A stretch of DNA of 5,296 bases from Actinomycetota bacterium (GTDB lineage: Bacteria; Actinomycetota; Thermoleophilia; Gaiellales; Gaiellaceae). A program made the translations under genes and the position numbers. Where the stretch lies: NCBI GenBank assembly GCA_013812265.1, contig JACCTQ010000285.1, positions 1 to 5,296 on the forward strand, given 5' to 3'. Shown one piece after another: positions 1 to 5,296 of this stretch (position 1 is the stretch's first letter; each line of letters opens with the position of its first letter). The notes beneath the pieces are model-generated. The model was not told where the DNA came from and made no database searches. It saw only the letters and a program-made list of their open reading frames with translations.

Positions 1-710
1 ACGTCGTTCGTCTACCGCTCCGCTGGAAGCGCCGGCAGATCGGCGAGCTCGTCTGCGATCGCGATGCGCCATTCACCGACGAGGAGCGCGCCCTTCTCGC
101 ATCGATCGCCCACCACGCCGCCGTCGCACTCGAGCACGGGCGCGCGGTGATGCGCGGCGTGCTCGCCCAGGAGATTCACCACCGGGTCAAGAACAACCTC
201 CAGACGGTGGCGTCCCTGCTTCGCCTCCAGGCCCGGTCGGCCGACCGCGATCCGCACAAGGCGCTCGACGACTCGGTCAACCGCGTGCTCGCCATTGCGG
301 CGGTGCACGAGGTGCTGACCGAGCGGCGGGACGAGGACGTCGAGCTCGGCGAGCTGCTCGAGCGGCTGCGCGTCATGCTCGGCCAGAGTCTGGCCGCAGG
401 GAAGCGGATCGAGTCCTCGCTGGAGCCCGTGTTGCTCGCGGGCCACCGGGCGACTGCACTGGCGCTGGTGTTCAGCGAGGTGCTCCAGAACGCGCTCGAG
501 CACGGGGGCGGGCAGGTCCGTGTGGAGCTCGTCACGCGTGACGGCGACGTCGTGCTCACCGTCGAGGATGACGGCGAGGGCGGCGGAAGCTTCGACAGCG
601 GCACGGGACTCTCGATCGTCGAGGCGCTGGTCCGTGACGAGCTGCGCGGGACGTTCTCGCTCCATCGGAATGGCGCCGGGACGCGGGCCGAGGTCGTCTT
701 TCCCGCCTAG
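1..710 (+). CDS. Sensor histidine kinase, GAF-HisKA_2-HATPase_c, 5' end outside the window
   Basis: Cytoplasmic-type sensor kinase that would autophosphorylate on histidine and pass the phosphate to a response regulator. The frame is open from the first base (codons start at base 3), so the GTG/ATG codons at 147 and 150 are internal and the true start lies upstream. The first ~48 visible codons read as the end of a GAF domain (FTDEERALLASIAHHAAVAL). Next comes the HisKA_2 phosphoacceptor box EIHHRVKNNLQ (bases 171-203), of the kind found in mycobacterial PdtaS. The ATPase domain follows: N-box around VLQNALEHGGG, G1 box DDGEGGG and G2 box GTGLSIVEAL, ending in AEVVFPA and TAG. No PAS domain separates GAF from the H-box, unlike PdtaS. 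No membrane segment is visible in this part. The cyclase gene starts 9 bases downstream on the same strand. A possible partner regulator begins at 5266. Family assignment is firm; signal and partner are inferred. Confidence 0.93.
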   Translation, partial: VVRLPLRWKRRQIGELVCDRDAPFTDEERALLASIAHHAAVALEHGRAVMRGVLAQEIHHRVKNNLQTVASLLRLQARSADRDPHKALDDSVNRVLAIAAVHEVLTERRDEDVELGELLERLRVMLGQSLAAGKRIESSLEPVLLAGHRATALALVFSEVLQNALEHGGGQVRVELVTRDGDVVLTVEDDGEGGGSFDSGTGLSIVEALVRDELRGTFSLHRNGAGTRAEVVFPA

Positions 711-713
711 ACT
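708..713 (+). promoter_or_regulatory. Candidate -10 box (TAGACT) of a leaderless promoter for the cyclase gene
   Basis: TAGACT fits the actinobacterial -10 pattern TANNNT and lies exactly 6 bases before the ATG at 720. Transcription would therefore start at or next to the A of the start codon. No Shine-Dalgarno sequence is seen in the 9-base gap, which fits leaderless expression. The first three bases of the box are the kinase stop codon. No good -35 hexamer is visible around 685-690. Read-through from the kinase gene is the alternative. Confidence 0.4.
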
Positions 714-719
714 TGCCGC

Positions 720-3700
720 ATGGGTGTCTGCGCGCAGTGCGCGTCCGAGAATCCCGAGCAAGCGAAGTTTTGCCTGGAGTGCGGCGCTCCCTTGGCCAGC
801 GAGGCGAGGCCGCGGCGCGACGTCCGCAAGACCGTGACGATCCTGTTCTCGGATGTCGTCAGCTCTACCGAGACGGCCGAGCGGATCGATCCCGAGACAG
901 TGCGGCGGGTGATGGACGGGTACTTCGACGAGGCGAAGGCCGTCATCGAGCGTCACGGCGGCACGGTCGAGAAGTTCATCGGCGATGCGGTGATGGCGGT
1001 ATTCGGCGTTCCCGTCGTGCACGAGGACGATGCGCTGCGCGCCGTGCGCGCAGCGGCCGAGCTGCGTGAACGACTCGCGACGCTGAACGAGCACTTCCAC
1101 AGCGAGCGGGGTCTCGTGATCGAGATCCGCACCGGCGTGAACACCGGCGAGGTCGTCGCCGGCGACACGGCCGCGGGCCAGCGCTTCGCGACGGGGGACG
1201 CCGTCAACGTCGCGGCACGGCTCGAGCGGGCCTGTCGGCCCGGCGAGATCATGCTCGGCGCGGCGACGTATCGGCTCGTTAGGGATGCCGTGCGCGTCGA
1301 GCGAAGCGAGCCGCTCGCTCTCAAAGGGAAGGCAGCGAGCGTCGAGGCCCACCGGCTGCTGGAGGTTCTGCCAGGCGTAGCGGGCACGAGCCGGCGTCTC
1401 GACTCGCCCCTCGTCGGACGCGACCACGAGCTGAACCTGCTGCGGGACGCGTTCCGGCGCTCCGCGCGGGAGCGCACGTGCCACCTGTTCACGGTCCTCG
1501 GCTCTGCGGGCATCGGCAAGTCCCGGCTGGCGGAGGAGTTCGTGCAGGAGGTCGGGGCGGACGCGACCGTGCTGCGTGGCCGCTGCCTCGCCTACGGCGA
1601 GGGAATCACGTTCTGGCCGATCGTCGAGGCGGTGACCGAAGCGGCAGGCTTGATGGCCCAGGATTCGGCCGAGGTCGCTCGCGGAAAAATCGCCTCGCTC
1701 CTGGACGGCGACGACGCTGCTCTCGTGGCGGAGCGTCTGGCCGAGCTCTTGGGGATAGGCGAGCCCGAAGAGACGACGGAGGAATCCTTCTGGGCGATCC
1801 GCAAGCTTTTCGAAGAGCTCGCGCGCGAGAAGCAGCTCGTCGTCGTCTTCGACGACATCCACTGGGCAGAGCCCACGTTCCTCGATCTCGTCGAGCACGT
1901 CGCAGACTGGTCGCGTGAGGCCCCGATCCTGCTCGTCTGTCTCACCCGCCCGGAGCTCTTGGACTCGCGTCCGGGGTGGGCAGGCGGCAAGCTGAACGCG
2001 ACGTCGATGCTGCTCGAGCCCTTGACGGACGGCGAGTGCGGCGACCTGATCGAGCACCTGCTGGGAAGTGTCCAGTTTCCCGAGGAGGCGCGAGGACGGA
2101 TCACCGAGGCCGCGGAAGGCAATCCCCTCTTCGTCGAGGAGATGCTCGCGATGCTGGTCGACGACGGCCTGCTCAGACGGGAGAACGGCTCGTGGTCGGC
2201 CGCCGACGATCTGGCGACGGTCTCCGTGCCGCCGACGATCCAGGCTCTCGTCGGCGCCCGCCTAGACCGGCTTCCGACGGGCGAGCGCTCGGTGATCGAG
2301 CGCGCCTCGGTGGAGGGGAAGCTCTTCCACCGGGAGGCGGTCTCGGAGCTCTCCCCGGTCGATGCGCGACCCGAGCTGGGCTCCCGTCTGATGGCGCTCG
2401 TGCGCAAGGAGCTGATCCGGCCGGGCAAGGCTACGCTCACCGGGCAGGACGCCTTTCGCTTTCGTCACCAGCTCTTCCGCGACAGCGCGTACGAGTCGCT
2501 GCCCAAGGAGCTCCGGGCCGACCTGCACGAGCGCTTCGCCGAGTGGCTGGAGGCAAGCGTTGCCGACAGCCCGCTCGACCTGCAGGAGATCGTCGGCCAC
2601 CACCTCGAGCGCGCCTTTCGCTACCGCGAGGAGCTGGGTGCGCTCGACGATAGCGCCCGGTCGACCGCCGCGCGTGCGTCCGAGCTCCTCGTCGCGGCGG
2701 GCCGGAAGGCCGACGCCCGCCAGGACGTCTCGGCAGCCGTCGGTCTGCTGACTCGGGGCGTGGTCCTGCTGCCGGAAGATGCGCCCGAGCGCGTACGGGT
2801 GCTCGCCGAGCTCGGCGAGGCTCTAATCGAGGCGGGCGACCTGGCGCAGGCGGAATGCGTCATCGCCGAGGCGGCGGAGCGAGCGAGCGCGCTCGGCGAC
2901 GCTCGGATGGAAGCACTTGCCCTGCTCCCGCGAGTCCGGCTCCAGACCTGCACGAACCCGCAGGCCGATGTCGCCGAGATCAAGCGTGAGTTGGAAGAAG
3001 CGATCCGCCACCTCGGAAAAGCGGGGGATGATCGTGGGCTTGCCCAGGCCTGGCTCAGGGTGGTGCACACCGTGGAGAGCTGGTCCGAGGCGGAGCCCGC
3101 CGTCGAGCGCGCGCTCGTCCACGCGAGACGGGCCGGTGCGCGGCGTGAAGAAGTGCAAGCTCTCAGCTTTCTTCCGAGCCTCGCCGTCGCCACAGGAACG
3201 AGGACCGTGAAGGATGGAATCGAGCGTTGCCAGGAGCTGCTCGCCGCGTGCGAGGGAAGACTCGGCCTCGAGGCGAGCGCGCTCGCGGCCCTCGGGATCT
3301 TGACGGCACTGAGCGGACGCATAGAGGAGGGTCGCCGACTGCACTCGCGCGCGAGGGAGATCTTCTTGGAGTTGGGCCAGCGAGTTCGTTATGCCTCGAG
3401 CGCGACTGCTGCCGCCAGGATCGCGGTGCTAGCGGACGATCTTCCTGCCGCGGAAGCCGCGCTTCGCGAGTCCCTCGACATCCTCAAGAAGATGGGGGAC
3501 AAGGCCGTGCTGACGGGCATCGCCTGGCGGCTTGCGGACGTGCTGTACGAGCAAGATCGACATAAAGAGGCTCTCGACCTGACCCACCTGTCGGAGCAGG
3601 CCGCTACGGCTGGGAACTACGACGCGCAGCTTGGCTGGAGGGCAGTGCGAGCGAAGGTGCTCGCACGGGCGGACGACCCCCACCAGGCGGAAGTGCTTGC

Positions 3701-3931
3701 TCGCGAGGCGGTGGCTATCGCCAAGGGGAGCGTTGATCTTCGCACCGTGACCATAGCCCTCATTGCGCTCGCCGACGTTCTGCGCTCGCTCGGGCGCCCC
3801 GAAGAGATGCGTCTCTGTGTCCACGAGGCGATCGAGATTCACGACGGCAGGGAGACGTCGCCTCCGCGCGGCAGCTGCGCGGGCTGCTCGAGAAGTGGGA
3901 GAGCACGCCACCTTCGGGTGCCGCACGCTGA
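720..3931 (+). CDS. Class III nucleotide cyclase with zinc ribbon, STAND/AAA ATPase and TPR-like repeats; frameshifted near the 3' end
   Basis: Large cytoplasmic signalling ATPase, about 1,070 residues if the frame is restored. Residues 1-25 form a zinc ribbon (C4, C7, C18, C21). Residues ~36-215 are a class III cyclase domain: metal aspartates D45 and D89, purine-contacting K85, and transition-state N163 and R167. F156 replaces the usual Asp/Thr specificity residue, so cAMP production is not certain. Residues ~229-420 are an AAA_16/STAND ATPase with Walker A GSAGIGKS (261-268) and Walker B VVVFDDIHWAE (374-384). The rest is alpha-helical, Ala/Leu/Glu-rich and TPR-like. The layout resembles the M. 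tuberculosis cyclase-ATPase proteins such as Rv2488c, but without a LuxR domain. The uninterrupted frame continues to 4076. After R1044 it turns into Arg/Ser/Gly-rich sequence, while another frame gives GDVASARQLRGLLEKWE and stops at 3931, so I end the gene there. It may share a transcript with the kinase. Confidence 0.9.
3846..3853 (+). other. Probable single-base deletion (frameshift) in a G run of the cyclase gene
   Basis: The frame reads IEIHDGR up to AGG (3849-3851) and then degrades. One extra G in the GGG run at 3850-3852 would give AGG-GGA-GAC, reading HDGRGDVASARQLRGLLEKWESTPP and ending in SGAAR and TGA (3929-3931). This is a natural end for a TPR helix pair. No classical slippery heptamer is visible, so a sequencing or assembly error, or a real mutation, is likelier than programmed frameshifting. 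Confidence 0.8.
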
Positions 3932-3946
3932 TCGGCTGCGAGCCGA
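3932..3946. terminator. Small hairpin between convergent genes, possible bidirectional terminator
   Basis: TCGGCT (3932-3937), loop GCG, AGCCGA (3941-3946): a perfect 6-bp stem that starts at the base after the TGA ending the corrected cyclase frame. It lies within the 36-bp gap before the stop codon of the minus-strand regulator. There is no clear T tract on either side, so intrinsic termination would be weak. Its position supports 3931 as the true gene end. Confidence 0.4.
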
Positions 3947-3967
3947 GGTCGCTTTCGCGCCAGAGGC

Positions 3968-4534
3968 TCAGGGCTCTGCTCGCGGCGGCTCCACGAGGGC
4001 CGAGACGAGCCGCTGCAGCACGGGAGGTAGCGGCCTGGCGCTCCGCGTCAGCGCGTACACGGTCGCAGGCGGGTAGTCGTCCGTCACCACCCGGGTGACG
4101 AGGCGTGCGGCGACGAGATCCTTGAGCGTAGTCGTCAGGGCCCGGCCAGTGACATCCTCGAGCTCCGACCGGAGCCCGCCGAACCGCCGTCCGCCGTCGC
4201 GCAGCGCCATCACGGCTGGCAACGACCATTTCTTGAGGGCGACCTCCTCGATGTCGAGCCCATTCAGGATCGCGACGAGCTCTGCGCAGTGCGGCGCGAC
4301 CAGGGTGCCGCGCGCCGTCAGGACGTACTCGGGGCGGAGGGGATGACCGTACCCGGGGTTGCGGCGAACGAGCCCGCCCTCAATCAGAGCGGCGAGGGTG
4401 CGGCGCAGTGACTCCCGTGGCAGCCCAACGAAGTGAGCGAGCGCCACGAAGCGCCCGCCCGCGCGGCCCCGGTGCAACTCGGCGAGGACGGCGGGAGACC
4501 AGCGGTAGTTGAGGAGCTGCGCGAGGGTTGACAC
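3968..4534 (-). CDS. Tandem winged-helix HxlR-like transcriptional regulator
   Basis: DNA-binding regulator of 188 residues from a GTG at 4534; stop TGA is the complement of 3968-3970. The frame stays open to 4660, but that would overlap the VOC gene, and homology-like sequence begins only at this GTG (MSTLAQLLNYRWSP). Two similar winged-helix units follow one another. Residues ~9-76 run from RWSPAVLAELHRG through the recognition-helix part PRESLRRTLAALIEGGLV to a wing ending YVLTARG. Residues ~100-166 run from KKWSLPAVMALRDG through GRALTTTLKDLVAARLV to VYALTRSA. HxlR proteins usually have one such unit and act as dimers, so this one may be a single-chain pseudodimer. C83, in the linker helix, is its only cysteine. 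No effector domain is present. The gene is divergent from the VOC gene and convergent with the cyclase. No Shine-Dalgarno is seen; the transcript is probably near-leaderless. HxlR is the best family guess; MarR-like is possible. Confidence 0.8.
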   Translation of the reverse strand: MSTLAQLLNYRWSPAVLAELHRGRAGGRFVALAHFVGLPRESLRRTLAALIEGGLVRRNPGYGHPLRPEYVLTARGTLVAPHCAELVAILNGLDIEEVALKKWSLPAVMALRDGGRRFGGLRSELEDVTGRALTTTLKDLVAARLVTRVVTDDYPPATVYALTRSARPLPPVLQRLVSALVEPPRAEP

Positions 4535-4554
4535 GGAAGTATTTGTAGTATAAA
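4528..4554 (+). promoter_or_regulatory. Promoter of the VOC gene (TTGACA ... TATAAA)
   Basis: A perfect -35 TTGACA (4528-4533) and a 5-of-6 -10 TATAAA (4549-4554) are separated by 15 bases; TAAAAA at 4551 would give the ideal 17-base spacing. The start site would lie near 4561, leaving a leader of about 30 bases that includes the ribosome site. The -35 box overlaps the GTG start codon of the divergent regulator. This is an AT-rich island in very GC-rich DNA. Confidence 0.65.
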
Positions 4555-4557
4555 AAC
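4539..4557. promoter_or_regulatory. Candidate operator: 19-bp imperfect palindrome over both -10 boxes
   Basis: GTATTTGTAGTATAAAAAC pairs with itself at 7 of 9 positions around the central G at 4548; mismatched pairs are 4541/4555 and 4545/4551. It covers the -10 boxes of both divergent genes, so a bound protein would block both. AT-rich GTA/TAC-type dyads are known targets of HxlR proteins such as QsrR. It also contains most of a 9-base-spaced AGTAT direct repeat (4538 and 4547), an alternative reading. That the adjacent regulator binds it is inference. Confidence 0.55.
4547..4552 (-). promoter_or_regulatory. -10 box (TATACT) of the regulator gene
   Basis: On the minus strand TATACT lies 12 bases before the GTG at 4534, placing the transcript start only about 5 bases ahead of the gene. 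It matches the TAnACT form of the box proposed ahead of the cyclase gene (TAGACT). The -35 is weak (GTTTGC or TTGCCG around 4567-4574). It overlaps the -10 of the VOC promoter by four bases, so the two promoters must compete for polymerase. Confidence 0.5.
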
Positions 4558-4580
4558 GAGACTCTGCGGCAAACGATGTA

Positions 4581-4587
4581 AGGGAGG
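4581..4587 (+). promoter_or_regulatory. Ribosome binding site that fixes the VOC start
   Basis: AGGGAGG lies 5 bases before the GTG at 4593. It is the only convincing Shine-Dalgarno sequence ahead of any gene start in this window; the cyclase, the regulator and the response regulator show none. Confidence 0.75.
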
Positions 4588-4592
4588 CGACG

Positions 4593-5024
4593 GTGACGGA
4601 GCAGGCAACGGCGGAGGCGACGAGCACGGCGGGAGCGCCGTTCGAGTACGCCGGCAACATCGTTATCTCGGTGAATGTCTCGAACCTGGAGCAGTCGCTC
4701 GCGTGGTACCGCGAGGCGCTCGGCTGCGAGGAGATCTACAAGCTCGCCGATTACGGCTGGGCCGAGGTAGCCACGGGGACGCCCGGCGTCTCGATCGGCC
4801 TGGGTCAGACCGAGGATCCGAAGTTCGAGGGCGGCACGACGCCCACCTTCGGTGTGAAGGACATCGTGGCGGCACGCGCGCACCTCGAATCGAAAGGTGC
4901 TCGTTTCGACGGCGACACGTACGAGATCGAGGGCATGGTCAAGCTGACCACGTTCTACGACCCCGATGGCAACCCGTGGATGCTCGCGCAGTCGCTCGAA
5001 GGAGCCAACCCGAGCGAAAACTGA
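4593..5024 (+). CDS. VOC-superfamily (glyoxalase/bleomycin-resistance fold) protein without the usual metal ligands
   Basis: Small cytoplasmic protein of 143 residues, GTG start with a good ribosome site. After an Ala/Thr-rich tail (residues 1-18) come two beta-alpha-beta-beta-beta modules. The first (~20-75) contains VSNLEQSLAWYREALGCEE; the second (~84-135) contains VKDIVAARAHLESKG and the family signature FYDPDGNPWMLAQ. In metal-dependent glyoxalases and dioxygenases the module strands supply His and Glu ligands. Here those positions appear to be Val in NIVISV, Gly in SIGLGQ, Thr in TPTFGV and Met in NPWMLAQ. A metal-free binding or sequestering role is therefore at least as likely as catalysis. 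It has its own promoter, divergent from the HxlR-like regulator, a pairing typical of responses to reactive electrophiles or small toxic compounds. The substrate cannot be named. Two palindromes lie downstream. Confidence 0.88.
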   Translation: MTEQATAEATSTAGAPFEYAGNIVISVNVSNLEQSLAWYREALGCEEIYKLADYGWAEVATGTPGVSIGLGQTEDPKFEGGTTPTFGVKDIVAARAHLESKGARFDGDTYEIEGMVKLTTFYDPDGNPWMLAQSLEGANPSEN

Positions 5025-5050
5025 GCGACGAGGACGTGGGCGCGCGCGGA

Positions 5051-5073
5051 GTTTGTGGCTCTGAGCCACAAAC
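5051..5073. repeat. Perfect 23-bp palindrome, copy 1
   Basis: Arm GTTTGTGGCTC (5051-5061), central T, arm GAGCCACAAAC (5063-5073), with every pair matching. As RNA it could form a 10-bp stem with a CTG loop. It starts 26 bases after the VOC stop, as a terminator might, but no T tract follows. A second copy at 5186 shares the 19-bp core. Confidence 0.85.
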
Positions 5074-5110
5074 AACCCGAGCGAGCGGGCCCGTTTCGAG
5101 CGGGTGATTC

Positions 5111-5129
5111 CGGCGCAAACCGGGCGCCG
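5111..5129. repeat. Inverted repeat CGGCGC / GCGCCG
   Basis: CGGCGC (5111-5116) and GCGCCG (5124-5129) are separated by the 7 bases AAACCGG. The 6-bp GC-only stem is modest for this base composition and overlaps the start of the tandem repeat block, so it may be a by-product of that block. Confidence 0.35.
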
Positions 5130-5186
5130 ATTCCCCGGGCGCTGACCCCGGCGCTGATCCCCGCCGCTCACCTCCGGCGCTGATCC
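5122..5186. repeat. Degenerate 13-bp tandem repeats, consensus about GGCGCTGATCCCC
   Basis: Successive units: GGGCGCCGATTCCCC (5122), GGGCGCTGACCCC (5137), GGCGCTGATCCCC (5150), GCCGCTCACCTCC (5163) and GGCGCTGATCC (5176), the last running straight into palindrome copy 2. The middle three units are exactly 13 bases long. Two shorter relatives (GGGTGATTCC at 5102, GGCGCAAACC at 5112) may be decayed units. No open frame here looks protein-coding. Function unknown. Confidence 0.6.
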
Positions 5187-5206
5187 TTGTGGCTCTGAGC
5201 CACAAG
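5186..5206. repeat. Perfect 21-bp palindrome, copy 2
   Basis: Arm CTTGTGGCTC (5186-5195), central T, arm GAGCCACAAG (5197-5206). It shares the 19-bp core TTGTGGCTCTGAGCCACAA with copy 1, with core starts 134 bases apart, but the outer pair changed from T-A/G-C to C-G with symmetry kept. It lies 59 bases before the response regulator start. Confidence 0.85.
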
Positions 5207-5265
5207 CGCCTTTCGCTGGAAGCGAGCTTCGCCCCGAACGATGCGCGGTGCGAGACTAATGCTCG

Positions 5266-5296
5266 ATGCGGGTTCTGATCGCCGAGGACGAGACGA
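5266..5296 (+). CDS. Response regulator, first ten codons only
   Basis: ATG at 5266 opens MRVLIAEDET, the classic first strand of a receiver (CheY-like) domain; E and D of the AEDE motif are the acidic residues that help bind Mg2+. This form is common in ANTAR-type regulators such as PdtaR, the partner of PdtaS-like kinases, but the output domain lies outside the window, so the type is a guess. No Shine-Dalgarno is visible; a -10-like GAGACT (5252-5257) ends 8 bases before the ATG, again suggesting a near-leaderless message. It may pair with the kinase ending at 710. Confidence 0.72.
   Translation, partial: MRVLIAEDET

Noticed and set aside
12..2057. Very long open frame of 681 codons on the minus strand
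   Set aside because: It lies antisense to the kinase and the cyclase-ATPase, whose domains are clear. Its product is rich in Arg, Leu, Glu and His without recognisable motifs, as expected for a shadow frame in GC-rich DNA.
3846..3853. Programmed -1 ribosomal frameshift
   Set aside because: No X XXY YYZ heptamer or strong downstream stem at the usual distance is visible; a lost G in a short run explains the data more simply.
3852..4076. C-terminal 75 residues of the uninterrupted cyclase frame as real protein
   Set aside because: Composition is unlike the TPR region, it overlaps the convergent regulator gene, and another frame gives a proper TPR ending with a stop at 3931.
4535..4660. Longer N-terminus for the HxlR-like regulator (start at 4660)
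   Set aside because: It would run through the VOC promoter, ribosome site and first codons, and adds no domain-like sequence ahead of the first winged helix.
4380..5171. Minus-strand open frame of 263 codons
   Set aside because: It covers the VOC gene antisense and the non-coding repeats; the Arg-rich product shows no family motifs.
5051..5206. CRISPR array or mobile-element ends
   Set aside because: There are only two palindrome copies, the DNA between them is itself repetitive instead of spacer-like, there is no transposase or cas gene, and no target-site duplication is seen.

Overview
The window looks like chromosomal DNA of a high-GC actinobacterium. The style of the genes suggests Thermoleophilia (Gaiellales or Solirubrobacterales type), but this is inferred from codon bias and gene families and no taxonomic marker is present. 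It holds four genes and the first codons of a fifth, with almost no spare DNA until the last 240 bases.

Left part, plus strand: the 3' part of a GAF-HisKA_2-HATPase sensor histidine kinase (PdtaS-like class) enters from outside the window and ends at 710. Nine bases later a giant regulatory protein begins (720 to about 3931): zinc ribbon, class III nucleotide cyclase domain, STAND/AAA ATPase and TPR-like helices. Its uninterrupted frame runs to 4076, but the last 75 residues look like noise antisense to the next gene. A typical TPR ending followed by a stop lies in another frame and ends at 3931, directly before a small hairpin. I conclude that one G is missing near 3850, either as a sequencing error or as a true mutation.

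Middle and right part: a minus-strand gene (3968-4534) for a regulator made of two tandem HxlR-like winged-helix domains stands back to back with a plus-strand VOC (glyoxalase-fold) gene (4593-5024). The short divergent region between them has overlapping promoters and a 19-bp imperfect palindrome covering both -10 boxes. It reads as a self-contained, autoregulated switch in which the regulator controls itself and the VOC protein. The VOC protein lacks the usual metal ligands, so it may be a binding protein rather than a glyoxalase.

End: 5025-5265 is non-coding, with two copies of a perfect palindrome (shared core TTGTGGCTCTGAGCCACAA) flanking degenerate 13-bp tandem repeats. At 5266 a response regulator begins (MRVLIAEDET...). 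It may be the partner of the kinase at the left edge, with the cyclase and the HxlR/VOC pair lying between them.
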